DNA of 64,000 nt from Gemmatimonadaceae bacterium (GTDB taxonomy: Bacteria; Gemmatimonadota; Gemmatimonadetes; Gemmatimonadales; Gemmatimonadaceae), in contig JBBJNV010000005.1 in NCBI GenBank assembly GCA_037721215.1, positions 1 to 64,000 on the forward strand, written 5' to 3'. Of the stretch, positions 18,604-27,602 are shown piece after piece; within the stretch, counting starts at the first letter, position 1; each line of letters begins with the position of its first letter. Under the pieces are notes generated by a model. It saw only the letters and a program-made list of their open reading frames with translations. It made no database searches and was not told the DNA's origin. The position numbers and the translations under genes are program-made.

Positions 18604-20009
18604 GGCCGCGAACGCTTTTCGGCGATTCCGTCGAAATGCCCGTGCGCCCTGCCGCCGCGTCGCTGCTTTCCCGCGAACAGGCCAAATCGTTGGCTGACCG
18701 TATTCTGGCCATGGCAAAGTCGGATGAGACCCGGGTCAACATCTCAAGCGGCTGGGCGGGAAACACACGCTTTGCCGGCGGCGAGATAACGACCTCTGGC
18801 GAGATTGCGGATACCACTGTCACTCTCACCAGTACTGTGGGGAAGCGGCGCGCCTCCGCTACAACGAACGTTCTCGACGATGCGTCACTCAGGCGGACGA
18901 TCGATTTCTCGGAACGGCTGGCGAGGCTTTCTCCGGAAGATCCGGAGATCATGCCGGAGCTCGGGCCGCAGAATTATGCATCGGTCGACGGCTACATCGA
19001 TTCGACCGCAGACCTCAGTCCCGAAACCCGCGCCACCGCGGCTCGCCGTGTTATCGAGCGCGCCGTGACAACCGGCCGGCCCGCAGGCGATGTGTTCGTT
19101 GCCGGCTTCCTCAGTGCGAGCGCAGGTGCAAACGCGATTGCGACGAGCAAGGGGTTGTTTGCGTATCACCGAAACACCGGGGTCGATCTTTCCGCGACCG
19201 TTCGTACTCCCGATACAACCGGATCCGGATGGGCCTCCGCCGGTGCGCGCGACTGGCGCGCGATCGACCCCGCCGTGCTTGGCGCACGGGCCGCGCAGAA
19301 GGCTGTCGCCTCACGGAATCCACAGGCAATTGAACCGGGGATGTACACAGTAGTACTCGAGCCACAGGCGGTCGCCGACCTCATTCCCCTGCTCGGTGCA
19401 GCTTTCAATGCGCGTTCCACAGACGAAGGGCGCGGACCGTTCTCGAAACGCGGAGGCGGCACCCGGCTCGGAGAGAAGATCGCCGACTCGCGGGTGACGC
19501 TGTATTCAGACCCGGCCGACAGCGACTTGCTTGCGCAGCCTTTTGACGGAGAAGGGCTCCCGATACAGCGTCGCATGTGGATAGAAAAGGGCATTCTAAG
19601 GAATCTCGCGTACTCGCGGTTCTGGGCTCGGAAGCAGGGCGTTGCGCCAACCGGGGGCGGAGGTGGGGGCGGCCTGCCCGGCGGGCTCAAGATGGTGGGT
19701 GGGACGAAGACGACCGAAGAGCTGATCGCGTCGACCCAGCGGGGTATTCTCGTCACGCATTTTTTTTACATAAGGTTTCTGGATCCGCGTACGGTGCTGC
19801 TGACAGGGCTCACCCGCGACGGGACTTTTCTCATCGAGAACGGAAAGGTGACGCAAAGCCTCAAGAACTTCAGATGGAACGAGAGTCCGCTGTTCATGCT
19901 CAACAAAATTGAAGACATCGGGCGAACTGAGCGGACTTCGGTGGGGCAGATGATGCCTGCGATCAAGGCGAAGGATTTCAATTTCACGTCGCTCTCCGAC
20001 GCGGTCTGA
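18600..20009 (+). CDS. tldE: TldE/PmbA-family subunit
   Basis: Partner of TldD, about 470 residues. The start at 18600 overlaps the tldD stop (ATGA) and follows GGGAGGAG; the longer frame from 18546 is rejected. Family segments visible: RVNISSGWAGNTRFAGGEITTSGE near the N-terminus and EPGMYTVVLEPQAVADLIPLL and GILVTHFFYIRFLDPR towards the end. It lacks the HExxxH motif, as expected. It has no signal peptide, in contrast with TldD, so it would need to travel with TldD through Tat or stay in the cytosol. A glycine-rich loop (GGGGGGGLPGG) is inserted at about residue 370. Confidence 0.88.
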   Translation: MRPRTLFGDSVEMPVRPAAASLLSREQAKSLADRILAMAKSDETRVNISSGWAGNTRFAGGEITTSGEIADTTVTLTSTVGKRRASATTNVLDDASLRRTIDFSERLARLSPEDPEIMPELGPQNYASVDGYIDSTADLSPETRATAARRVIERAVTTGRPAGDVFVAGFLSASAGANAIATSKGLFAYHRNTGVDLSATVRTPDTTGSGWASAGARDWRAIDPAVLGARAAQKAVASRNPQAIEPGMYTVVLEPQAVADLIPLLGAAFNARSTDEGRGPFSKRGGGTRLGEKIADSRVTLYSDPADSDLLAQPFDGEGLPIQRRMWIEKGILRNLAYSRFWARKQGVAPTGGGGGGGLPGGLKMVGGTKTTEELIASTQRGILVTHFFYIRFLDPRTVLLTGLTRDGTFLIENGKVTQSLKNFRWNESPLFMLNKIEDIGRTERTSVGQMMPAIKAKDFNFTSLSDAV

Positions 20010-20728
20010 TGCTGCCGCAACAACCGCCCGCGGTCACCCCCGCGACTCCCGCGACTCCCGCGACTCCCGCGACCCCGCCGTCGGTGCTCTTACCGGGCCA
20101 GGTCACAGTCGGCGGCACGTCGCTGGCCGGACCGGCGGACATCTACCGCGGATTGCGGGCACAGCGCGAAGAACTCGGTGATCAGCTCTCGCTGCTCAGC
20201 AATCGGCGCGAGGATATATCCAGCCAGCTCGAAGACCCGATGATGCGCGGTGCGAGCCGCACTGGACTCGAGCAGCGCATTACCGAGATCGACGCGCGCA
20301 TTTCCGCTCTCGATAAGCAGATTGCCGACGCCGATGCGCAGGTTGCTCGCGCCGCAGCCGTTCCCGGTGCGACGGTGCGCCCGCCGGAGCTTCCGCGCAG
20401 GGGGCCACCCGAAGAGGTATGGCCGCTCAGCGCGCTGTTCATGGTCATTGCCCTGCTTCCGCTGAGCATCGCCTTTGCACGGCGAGTCTGGCGCCGAAGC
20501 GCGACAGCAGGAGCTGTCGTGGCGAGCTTTCCAAGGGAGATGAGCGATCGGTTTATTCGCATGGAACAGGCGGTGGAAGCAACCGCTCTGGAAGTAGAGC
20601 GAATCGGCGAAGGCCAGCGGTTCATCACGCGGGTACTGAGCGACACCAACGCTTCTTCGCCGCGTGAGCTGGCGCTGCCCGCCTCCAATCAAGAGCGAGT
20701 CAGTCCGCCGGCCGGGTTGCGACCTTAG
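20009..20728 (+). CDS. coiled-coil single-pass membrane protein, unknown function
   Basis: 239 residues, starting in the tldE stop codon (TGATG). A Pro/Ala/Thr-rich N-terminus encoded by 9-bp tandem repeats, a coiled coil (about 50-115, RAQREELGDQLSLLSNRREDI...), one transmembrane helix (about 143-160, LSALFMVIALLPLSIAF) and a charged cytoplasmic tail ending with ERIGEGQRFITRVLSD. That tail motif recurs in the small membrane protein at 28323. Translational coupling suggests it anchors or assists the TldD/TldE complex; this is inference. Confidence 0.7.
   Translation: MLPQQPPAVTPATPATPATPATPPSVLLPGQVTVGGTSLAGPADIYRGLRAQREELGDQLSLLSNRREDISSQLEDPMMRGASRTGLEQRITEIDARISALDKQIADADAQVARAAAVPGATVRPPELPRRGPPEEVWPLSALFMVIALLPLSIAFARRVWRRSATAGAVVASFPREMSDRFIRMEQAVEATALEVERIGEGQRFITRVLSDTNASSPRELALPASNQERVSPPAGLRP
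20037..20075 (+). repeat. tandem 9-bp repeat coding for Ala-Thr-Pro
   Basis: Four near-identical copies of GCGACTCCC in frame near the start of the coiled-coil protein gene, coding ATP-ATP-ATP-ATP. A candidate for slipped-strand length variation of the N-terminal tail. Confidence 0.8.
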
Positions 20729-20799
20729 TTCAGTAATGGAGGCAGAGGTTAACTTTCAGCACTAATGGCATTCGTTTCCACTTCACACCCTGCCCCACG

Positions 20800-21237
20800 C
20801 TGACTCCCTCGCGTCGCCAGCCGCGCCGTCGCGCATATCGCGCTGCTCCGCAGGAAACGTCGCTGCCCACGAGCCGCAATGCTTACAACGAGACGCGCCA
20901 GTGGCTACTCGACAGGCACGGCCCCGTTTGCGCCTACTGCGAGCGAAAGGTCGGCGTGCGGTCAATCACTCTCGACCACGTCACACCACGCCGCGGACAG
21001 ACCGCCTACGACAGGAGGGACAACCTTGTCCTGGCCTGCCCCGCCTGCAACATTGAGAAGGCGGACAAGCACATCCTTGCATTTCTGCTTGCGCGTCGTG
21101 CGCGCGCCGCGAGCCTTCTTCGGTACGGCGATCACCTGAGCACCATGCTCGTCGATCTCGCCAGCGAAATTGCCGGACCGGATGCCATTGCCCGAATAGC
21201 ACGGCTTGCCGATCCCGAATACCCGTATAGCGACTGA
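20800..21237 (+). CDS. HNH endonuclease family protein, start uncertain
   Basis: HNH nuclease domain: NAYNETRQWLLDRHGPVCAYCERKVG, then ITLDHVTPRRGQ (HNH first His), RRDNLVLACPACNIEKAD (Asn and second CxxC). Zinc cysteines are CAYC and CPAC. The domain begins well upstream of the only conventional start (GTG at 20956), which would delete the first CxxC. In that frame upstream I find no ATG, GTG or TTG, only CTG (20800) and ATT (20770). An ATG at 20764 opens a different frame that ends at 20804, so a small frameshift near 20800 is possible. Confidence 0.72.
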   Translation: MTPSRRQPRRRAYRAAPQETSLPTSRNAYNETRQWLLDRHGPVCAYCERKVGVRSITLDHVTPRRGQTAYDRRDNLVLACPACNIEKADKHILAFLLARRARAASLLRYGDHLSTMLVDLASEIAGPDAIARIARLADPEYPYSD

Positions 21238-21310
21238 TCTTTTGGACGCGCTGCACAGATTGACCGCAACTGAAACGTTTTCGACACCTGCACTCTTCCT
21301 TTCAACTCTG

Positions 21311-21790
21311 ATGACAATGCGAAACTCCCGTCCGCTGATGATTGCTTATGCGTCTCTCTTTGTGCTGGCCGGTTGCAGCTCCGATTCAGTCGCGCCCGCA
21401 GCAACCATCGAGACAACCACTTTCGCGCCGTCGCTGAGCGTCGACCTTGCTGCGATGACGCGTACACAAGCCGGCGTATACCGGCGGGATCTGGTCGTCG
21501 GCAACGGCCCGGTGGTCGCGAGATCACAGACCCTTGACGTGCGTTACACCGGATGGCTGGCGAATGGCAATCAGTTCGACTCGAACCCGGCACCAAAGCC
21601 GGTGTTCTCCTTCCGGCTTGGCAGCGGGCAGGTAATCGCGGGCTGGGACGATGGCATAGAGGGAATGCGCGTCGGAGGACGACGGCAGTTGATTATTCCG
21701 CCCGGTCTCGGCTACGGAAGCTCCGGGAGTGGGCCGATTCCCGCTAACGCGGTACTGGTATTCGTCGTTGAGGTGGTCAGCGCGCAGTGA
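21311..21790 (+). CDS. FKBP-type peptidyl-prolyl isomerase lipoprotein
   Basis: About 160 residues. A lipoprotein signal (MIAYASLFVLAGCSS, lipobox LAGC) is followed by one FKBP domain: VARSQTLDVRYTGWLANGNQFDSN, FRLGSGQVIAGWDDGIEGMRVGGRRQLIIPPGLGYG, PANAVLVFVVEVVS. All core FKBP positions are present. It assists protein folding in the periplasm. ATG at 21311 or 21317 are both possible; the frame extends to 21206 without a good site. Confidence 0.9.
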   Translation: MTMRNSRPLMIAYASLFVLAGCSSDSVAPAATIETTTFAPSLSVDLAAMTRTQAGVYRRDLVVGNGPVVARSQTLDVRYTGWLANGNQFDSNPAPKPVFSFRLGSGQVIAGWDDGIEGMRVGGRRQLIIPPGLGYGSSGSGPIPANAVLVFVVEVVSAQ

Positions 21791-21876
21791 TACCCCACGC
21801 CGGCAAATAGCGACAGAGCCTCAATCGCTTTGCGTCAAGTCCGCTTCGGCATTTGCGACGCGGTCCCTGCCTGCTT

Positions 21877-22113
21877 CTAAACGTCCGACGCTGGACGGTC
21901 CACGCTCTCTGGAACAGCCGCCTCGGCAGCTACGAATCCCGCACGGGAGTGCGTGCCGTCGCAGAATGGCTTGGTAGTGGAAGCGCCGCACCTGCAGAGC
22001 GAAAACGCCCGGGGATTCTTCGGACGATACTGAACTCCTTGCCAATCGACGACAGTGACATCGTCACCTTCCACTCTGTAGGGTCCGTTCTCTCTGACTG
22101 TGATCGTTACCAT
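21877..22113 (-). CDS. CDGSH iron-sulfur domain protein
   Basis: 78 residues from the ATG at 22113 (MVTITVRENGPYRVEGDD). The CDGSH signature is CRCGASTTKPFCDGTHSRAGF: three cysteines and one histidine that coordinate a 2Fe-2S cluster as in mitoNEET-like proteins. A longer frame reaches 22185 but adds no conserved sequence. Small redox or cluster-transfer proteins of this type are cytosolic. Monocistronic by appearance. Confidence 0.88.
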   Translation of the reverse strand: MVTITVRENGPYRVEGDDVTVVDWQGVQYRPKNPRAFSLCRCGASTTKPFCDGTHSRAGFVAAEAAVPESVDRPASDV

Positions 22114-22427
22114 AATTCGCAGTGTACTCGGGTGGGACTGTGGGTGAAATAATTCGTGGCTCGCGAGGCTCGCCTCGCAGCCCAATCTACACCACCGCCC
22201 ACCACGGCGCGGCGACGATCTCCGGCTCGACGATCAGTATCTCCTTATCGCTGGCACATGCGAACTTCACCAGACACGCCTCCCTCGCCTGCAAGCCACG
22301 GGAAAAAGTGCGTAGAACAATCACCCGCATGGCGCCCGCCGCGACCACGCTTCAATTTTCACCAGCGCTTCCTGCCGACTGACCGGCGGCAGGCTGCCTT
22401 CGCCGGTTTTCTTCTGGAGAGTTCTGA
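22114..22427. other. intergenic region without a supported gene
   Basis: About 310 bp between the divergent CDGSH gene and the BNR protein gene. It must hold promoters for both. The only clear structure is a 6-bp hairpin GCGAGG / CCTCGC near 22162-22177. Short open frames here lack ribosome-binding sites and family signals. Confidence 0.5.
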
Positions 22428-25400
22428 ATGTCGCAACTAGGATCCCGGTGGTTTCTGTGGACTGCTCGGCACGCACTGCGGTTCGTGCCAGTTGTGTTGC
22501 CGTTTATCGCAACCGGTCCACAAGCTGCGGCGCAACGGTCGCCTGCGACCACAGCGGGCAGTCGGGGGGTTGTTTCCTCGCTCGACACATCGCGGCTTCG
22601 CGGTCTTCGGTATCGCATGGTCGGGCCCGCACGTGGCGGACGCGTCACGGCCGTGACCGGAGTCATTCAGGAGCCCTCGACGTTTTACATGGGCACCACC
22701 GGCGGCGGCGTTTTCAAGACGACAAACGCCGGGCAGACCTGGCTCAATGTCTCTGATCGATTCTTCGAAACAGGATCAATCGGATCGCTCGACGTCTCGG
22801 ACACGGACCCCAGAATCGTTTACGCAGGGACCGGATCGGAAGGACTGCGCAGCAATGTTTCCATCGGGCTCGGCGTATATCGTTCAACTGATGCCGGCAC
22901 CACATGGACGAGAGCGGGACTGCGATCGGCCGGCCAGATCGGAGCCATCGCCGTGCATCCAACCGACCCCAACGTGGCGTTCGCAGCGGCGGTGGGAAAT
23001 CCTTTCAGGCGAAGCGCCGACCGTGGCGTTTATCGCACCCGCGACGGCGGCCGCAGCTGGCAGCGGGTCCTGTTCATTTCCGATTCGACCGGCGCGGTGG
23101 ACCTTGAATTTCAGCCCGGCAATCCCCGTGTGGTCTACGCCGCGGCGTGGCGCGCGGAGCGAAAGCCCTGGACGATCATCAGTGGCGCGCGGGAGGGCGG
23201 CGTATACCGAAGCATCAATGGCGGCGACACCTGGACTCGACTGACCGGCGGATTGCCCAACGGTCTGGTGGGCAAGGCCGACCTGGCGGTGTCTCCGGCA
23301 ATGCCAAACCGGCTTTTCGTGCTCATCGAAGCAGCTCCGGGCGGTGGTCTCTACCGCTCCGACGACGCGGGCGAGTCGTTCACTGCGGTCGATACGACCA
23401 CTCGCGGCCTCATCACCCGCCCATTTTACTACACCAACGTCGACGCCGACCCGAACAATGCTGACATCGTTTACATCGGCACCGAAGGTTTCTACAAGAG
23501 CGTCGATGGCGGCAAGGCCTGGACGACCGTGTCGACACCCCACGGGGACAACCACGATCTATGGATCAATCCGCGCAACTCGGCGGTGATGATCCAGTCG
23601 AATGACGGCGGGGCCAACGTTTCGCTCGACGGCGGCCGACACTGGTCAACGCAATACAACCAGCCGACTGCAGAGATTTACCAGGTGTATGCCGACAACC
23701 AGTTTCCGTACCGCATTTATGGAGCTCAGCAGGATAACTCGACGCTGATACTTCCGAGCCTGCCGGTGTCATCGAGCTCGCCCGACGACCCCATTCAGCT
23801 GTGGAGGGCCGGACCTGGGTGCGAGACCGGACCGATAATTCCGCACTCCACCAATCCCGACACGGTTTACGGATCCTGCAAAGGGCAGTTTTCGCGCATG
23901 TCTCTCCGCTCGGGCCAGGAAAAACAATACTGGGTTGGTGCGCAATCGCTCTATGGCATGCCCGGAAAAGATCTGATCCTCCGCTTTCAGCGCGTCTCCC
24001 CGATGGAGGTCTCTCCGCACGATGCGGGCGCCGTGTATTATGGCTCACAATACGTGCACCGCACCCGCGACGAAGGTGTCACATGGGAGCGCATCTCGCC
24101 CGACCTTACATGGAATCCGCCCGCGCGGCAGCAACGCACGGCCGGTGAGCCAATCACCATCGACGCTACCGGTGAAGAGACGTACAGCACACTCTACGCG
24201 ATTCGGGAGTCTCCACTTCAGCGGGGCGTGATCTGGACGGGTGCGAACGACGGCCCGTTTCATGTGACGCGCGATAACGGGGCTACGTGGAACAAAGTCA
24301 CCCCGAAAAATCAGCCGCCGGGTTGCCGGGTCCAGAATATCGAACCATCGCCACACCGGGCCGGTTCCGCATACTACGCCGTACTCTGTTATCTCCTCGG
24401 TGACTTCCGCCCGTTTCTCTGGCGGACAGATGACTACGGGCGCACGTGGACACTCCTCACATCGGGCAGGAACGGCATTCCTGCGGATCATCCAACTCGA
24501 GTTGTCCGGGAGGATCCGGCCAGGCCCGGGCTGCTGTACGCAGGCACTGAATTCGGGGCATTCGTTTCGTTCGATAATGGTGGCAAGTGGCATTCGCTGC
24601 AGCTGAATCTTCCTGCAACTCCGATCACGGACATGAAGGTTCATCGTGGCGATCTTGTACTTTCGACTCAAGGAAGGTCTTTCTGGATCCTTGACGATCT
24701 GTCACCGCTACAGCGCATGACCGGCCAGATCGCAGCCGCGCGAATGACACTCCTTCGTTCCCGCGACAGCTACCGCATGCGTTACCGCGCCAGTTTTGGC
24801 GGCGAAGAGTCGAGCCGGGCCTCCAGCGGGGATCCCGAATTTCCACCCGCTGGTGCTACTATCAACTACTGGCTGGCGAACGACGTTCGAGGCCCGGTAA
24901 CTCTCGATATTCTGGCCGCTGACGGGCGAGTGGTGCGCAGCTTTTCGAGCGAAGCGCAGGGTGAGCGCGCAACAGCACCCGCAGAGCCCGGGATGCGGGC
25001 GCCGGTACTCGAGATGACCGGTACGCCGCGGCTGCCGGCGGGTGCGGGGTTAAACCGATTTGTATGGGATCTCATGTATCCGGGTCCGTGGGATTCAAAT
25101 CCGCGGCGCAGCGCGCGTAACGGCCCGATGGCGTCGCCAGGTACATACTCCGTCCGGCTCAATGCCGAAGGCAACTCACAGACGCTGCCGTTGATTCTGC
25201 ACGCCGACCCGCGTGGTGCAGCAGACGGAATAACGATGCAGGTGTTGACTGGACAGCTCGCGCACAATATGCGCGTGCGTGATCTGGTATCCGATGTGAA
25301 CATGGCGGTGTCGCGCGTCCAGGCCGCGGGCACCGCGGCCACGGGCGCGACGCCCTTGAACGCAGAGACGCGGCGCAAGGTTGCTGACCTCGAGGCGCGG

Positions 25401-25580
25401 CTCGTAACGCCCTCAGTTCGTTACAGCCGGCCCGGTCTGCAGGCGCAGATTCAGTATCTCTACGGTGCAAGCATGAAAGCAGATCAAACAGTCGGACAGG
25501 ATGCTGTTTCGAGATATCAAGTGCTGCGCGCAGAGCTGGATGGCGTGCTCAACGACATGCGCGCAGCCATGGTGCGGTAG
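22428..25580 (+). CDS. secreted BNR/sortilin-type beta-propeller protein (glycosyl hydrolase-like)
   Basis: 1050 residues, signal peptide ending near AAAQ (residue about 36). Repeated blades with the Asp-box/BNR pattern S/T-x-D-x-G-x-T-W occur at KTTNAGQTWLN, STDAGTTWTR, TRDGGRSWQR, SINGGDTWTR, SVDGGKAWTT and TDDYGRTWTL, forming two propellers like VPS10/sortilin ectodomains. A C-terminal FlgD/Ig-like beta domain and helices follow. Automatic annotation often calls these glycosyl hydrolases, but no sialidase catalytic residues are evident. Probably an extracellular binding protein; many paralogues occur in Gemmatimonadota genomes (knowledge, not checked). Confidence 0.85.
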   Translation: MSQLGSRWFLWTARHALRFVPVVLPFIATGPQAAAQRSPATTAGSRGVVSSLDTSRLRGLRYRMVGPARGGRVTAVTGVIQEPSTFYMGTTGGGVFKTTNAGQTWLNVSDRFFETGSIGSLDVSDTDPRIVYAGTGSEGLRSNVSIGLGVYRSTDAGTTWTRAGLRSAGQIGAIAVHPTDPNVAFAAAVGNPFRRSADRGVYRTRDGGRSWQRVLFISDSTGAVDLEFQPGNPRVVYAAAWRAERKPWTIISGAREGGVYRSINGGDTWTRLTGGLPNGLVGKADLAVSPAMPNRLFVLIEAAPGGGLYRSDDAGESFTAVDTTTRGLITRPFYYTNVDADPNNADIVYIGTEGFYKSVDGGKAWTTVSTPHGDNHDLWINPRNSAVMIQSNDGGANVSLDGGRHWSTQYNQPTAEIYQVYADNQFPYRIYGAQQDNSTLILPSLPVSSSSPDDPIQLWRAGPGCETGPIIPHSTNPDTVYGSCKGQFSRMSLRSGQEKQYWVGAQSLYGMPGKDLILRFQRVSPMEVSPHDAGAVYYGSQYVHRTRDEGVTWERISPDLTWNPPARQQRTAGEPITIDATGEETYSTLYAIRESPLQRGVIWTGANDGPFHVTRDNGATWNKVTPKNQPPGCRVQNIEPSPHRAGSAYYAVLCYLLGDFRPFLWRTDDYGRTWTLLTSGRNGIPADHPTRVVREDPARPGLLYAGTEFGAFVSFDNGGKWHSLQLNLPATPITDMKVHRGDLVLSTQGRSFWILDDLSPLQRMTGQIAAARMTLLRSRDSYRMRYRASFGGEESSRASSGDPEFPPAGATINYWLANDVRGPVTLDILAADGRVVRSFSSEAQGERATAPAEPGMRAPVLEMTGTPRLPAGAGLNRFVWDLMYPGPWDSNPRRSARNGPMASPGTYSVRLNAEGNSQTLPLILHADPRGAADGITMQVLTGQLAHNMRVRDLVSDVNMAVSRVQAAGTAATGATPLNAETRRKVADLEARLVTPSVRYSRPGLQAQIQYLYGASMKADQTVGQDAVSRYQVLRAELDGVLNDMRAAMVR

Positions 25581-25663
25581 GGCCGCCGCCCGCCTCGGGA
25601 ACGCGGTTTGCCCTGGCCCGGCGCGCCGTCGCCCGCAGGGCAGCGCAAGCGAACAGATTCGAC

Positions 25664-26707
25664 TTAAGAGGCGGAGAACATCGACTCGCCCGAGCTGTCG
25701 GAGAGCGGGAACTCCAGGATCGGCGGGCGAATTGCCGGAGCAATCGGAAGATCAGCGATCTTGTCAATGAACTCCGCGGGGGCGTGGCAGATCACGGGCG
25801 GCAGTCTTCGTCTCGCGAGCATGGGCCGAGCCCCGCGCTGCATCCGCCGCCAGCATTGCGGCGTGGCGTTATGAGCGCGCCGGAACTGACGTATAAAGTG
25901 CCCAGGGTCGTCGTAGCCGATTCTTGTACAAATATCCTTGACGCAAAGGTCTGTCGCGAGCAGTAGCGCGCACGCCTCCCTCATTCGGCGAGCGATGATC
26001 CACTGTAACACCGTCTGCCCCGTCTCACGACGCACGAGATCGGTGAGATAGCTCGGCGACCGGCTCACTGCCCTCGCCACGTCGGCGAGACCGATCGGCG
26101 CGGTAAACTTCTTCTCGATGAAGGCCGCAACGGATTCGACCACTGGAGAACGCCGGACGGCTGCATAAGACTGCGGCTGGTGCGCCAGTCGGACGATGTC
26201 GATCAACATCAGTTGAAGAACCGCGGCGGCCGCCTCGTCTGCTCCGAGCCGGTGATGCTCGAGTTCCTGCTGTAATTGCTCGAGTCGCATTCCCCAGATC
26301 ATTCCGTCACCGGCCCCAACGGTGAACTTGCGCCAGATGCAAGCTGCGTCATCTGGTGCCGCTGGCAATTCAATCGGGGACAGACGTTCCAGCAACTGTT
26401 CCGCAACGGCCACGCCTTTCAGTCCATTGCCGCCGAAGGTGATGTGCCACCATCTGGCACGCAGCATATCCATGGACTCCCATATACATCCAGCCGGGAG
26501 CCAGAGCAGATTGCACGCGCCGATTCCCATTGGAACGCCGTCAACCACGCACGAGCCGTTGCCTGAATCGACGTAGATGATGGAAGAGCACGCCGCCTGT
26601 GCCGGCGGCGCAGGCTTACCCCGGTCGCGCCCCGGAATGTGCCGCATGATGGTGATCGACCGCCTGTCATTGCCCGAACTGATCCCTGCAGATGCCACGC
26701 TACCCAT
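25664..26707 (-). CDS. AraC-family transcriptional regulator
   Basis: 347 residues. An N-terminal cupin-like sensing region (SIIYVDSGNGSCVVDGVPMGIGACNLLWLPAG) and a C-terminal AraC DNA-binding domain with two helix-turn-helices: IGLADVARAVSRSPSYLTDLVRRETG and LCVKDICTRIGYDDPGHFIRQFRRAHNATPQ. A C-terminal tail of about 60 residues follows the domain. It lies 44 bp downstream of the SDR gene on the same strand, so it may regulate that gene and itself. Inducer unknown. Confidence 0.88.
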   Translation of the reverse strand: MGSVASAGISSGNDRRSITIMRHIPGRDRGKPAPPAQAACSSIIYVDSGNGSCVVDGVPMGIGACNLLWLPAGCIWESMDMLRARWWHITFGGNGLKGVAVAEQLLERLSPIELPAAPDDAACIWRKFTVGAGDGMIWGMRLEQLQQELEHHRLGADEAAAAVLQLMLIDIVRLAHQPQSYAAVRRSPVVESVAAFIEKKFTAPIGLADVARAVSRSPSYLTDLVRRETGQTVLQWIIARRMREACALLLATDLCVKDICTRIGYDDPGHFIRQFRRAHNATPQCWRRMQRGARPMLARRRLPPVICHAPAEFIDKIADLPIAPAIRPPILEFPLSDSSGESMFSAS

Positions 26708-26751
26708 CCATGTGATCGATGCCCAGCGTCTTGGCGTACCGGCATGCCCGG

Positions 26752-27459
26752 CTACATGGGAGAAGTCCGGAGGGCTGGTATTGGTTCCGGGAGCGTCGGT
26801 GCCGGCAACGTCTCTGTCGGCTCTATCACCTTTATTCCAGGGCTTGCGGCAATCGCCGCGTCCACAATGGCCCGCGCAACATCGACGGCCGTCACTGGGC
26901 GGTACTTGGCGGGGAAGGCAAACGACAACGCACCCGCAATTCGCTCCGCCGTTCTCGGGCGCGCCCTGGAGCCGGCAAGGAGCGAAGGGCGGAAGAGCGT
27001 CAGGCAGGGATATGACAACGCCCGCAATGCATCCTCGAGTTCGCCCTTTGTTCGATTGTAGAAGATTCGGGAGCCGGAATCTGCACCGACGGCACTCACG
27101 ACCAGGAAGTGCGATGCGCCCCTTTCGAGGCCTAGATGAGCAGCAGTGAGGGGATAGACGAGATCAACCGTGCGGAATCGCGCCCGCGACCCGGCCTGTT
27201 TCATAGTCGTCCCGAGCGCACAGATGATATCCACCTCGAATCTGTCCGCGTGCAGAGTCAGGTGCTCGAAGTCGGCCACATGCCGTTCGAGCTTCGCTGA
27301 GTTGCGTTCGGGCTCGAACGGCGTGCGTGTCACGACGACGACTCGTAAGAATGCATCGTCCGCGAGCAGCCGGCGAAGGCACTCATTTCCCACCAGACCC
27401 GTAGCACCGAGCAGCGGCGCTGACCGGCCGGTTGTCGTCACAGGCAGCGAATTTCCCAC
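26752..27459 (-). CDS. atypical SDR / NAD(P)-binding oxidoreductase
   Basis: 235 residues with a Rossmann nucleotide-binding loop (LLGATGLVGNECLRRLL) near the N-terminus, a CALGTT strand end, and FYNRTKGELEDALRAL supplying the catalytic lysine region. Resembles the HTATIP2/YbjT-like atypical short-chain dehydrogenases (NmrA-like), which often bind NADPH without a defined substrate. The start appears to be GTG. Paired with the downstream AraC regulator. Confidence 0.75.
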   Translation of the reverse strand: MGNSLPVTTTGRSAPLLGATGLVGNECLRRLLADDAFLRVVVVTRTPFEPERNSAKLERHVADFEHLTLHADRFEVDIICALGTTMKQAGSRARFRTVDLVYPLTAAHLGLERGASHFLVVSAVGADSGSRIFYNRTKGELEDALRALSYPCLTLFRPSLLAGSRARPRTAERIAGALSFAFPAKYRPVTAVDVARAIVDAAIAASPGIKVIEPTETLPAPTLPEPIPALRTSPM

Positions 27460-27602
27460 TGGCGCCTCCGGGCGAGCAGTGATTGCATCTCATGATGGAC
27501 GCCCGGCAACCAGTTTCTGTTACACGATCGCTGGCGATGAGACCATTGCAGCGACTAGTATCCATGCAGATACAGATCACTTTGCACATTTCTGGGGGAT
27601 GG

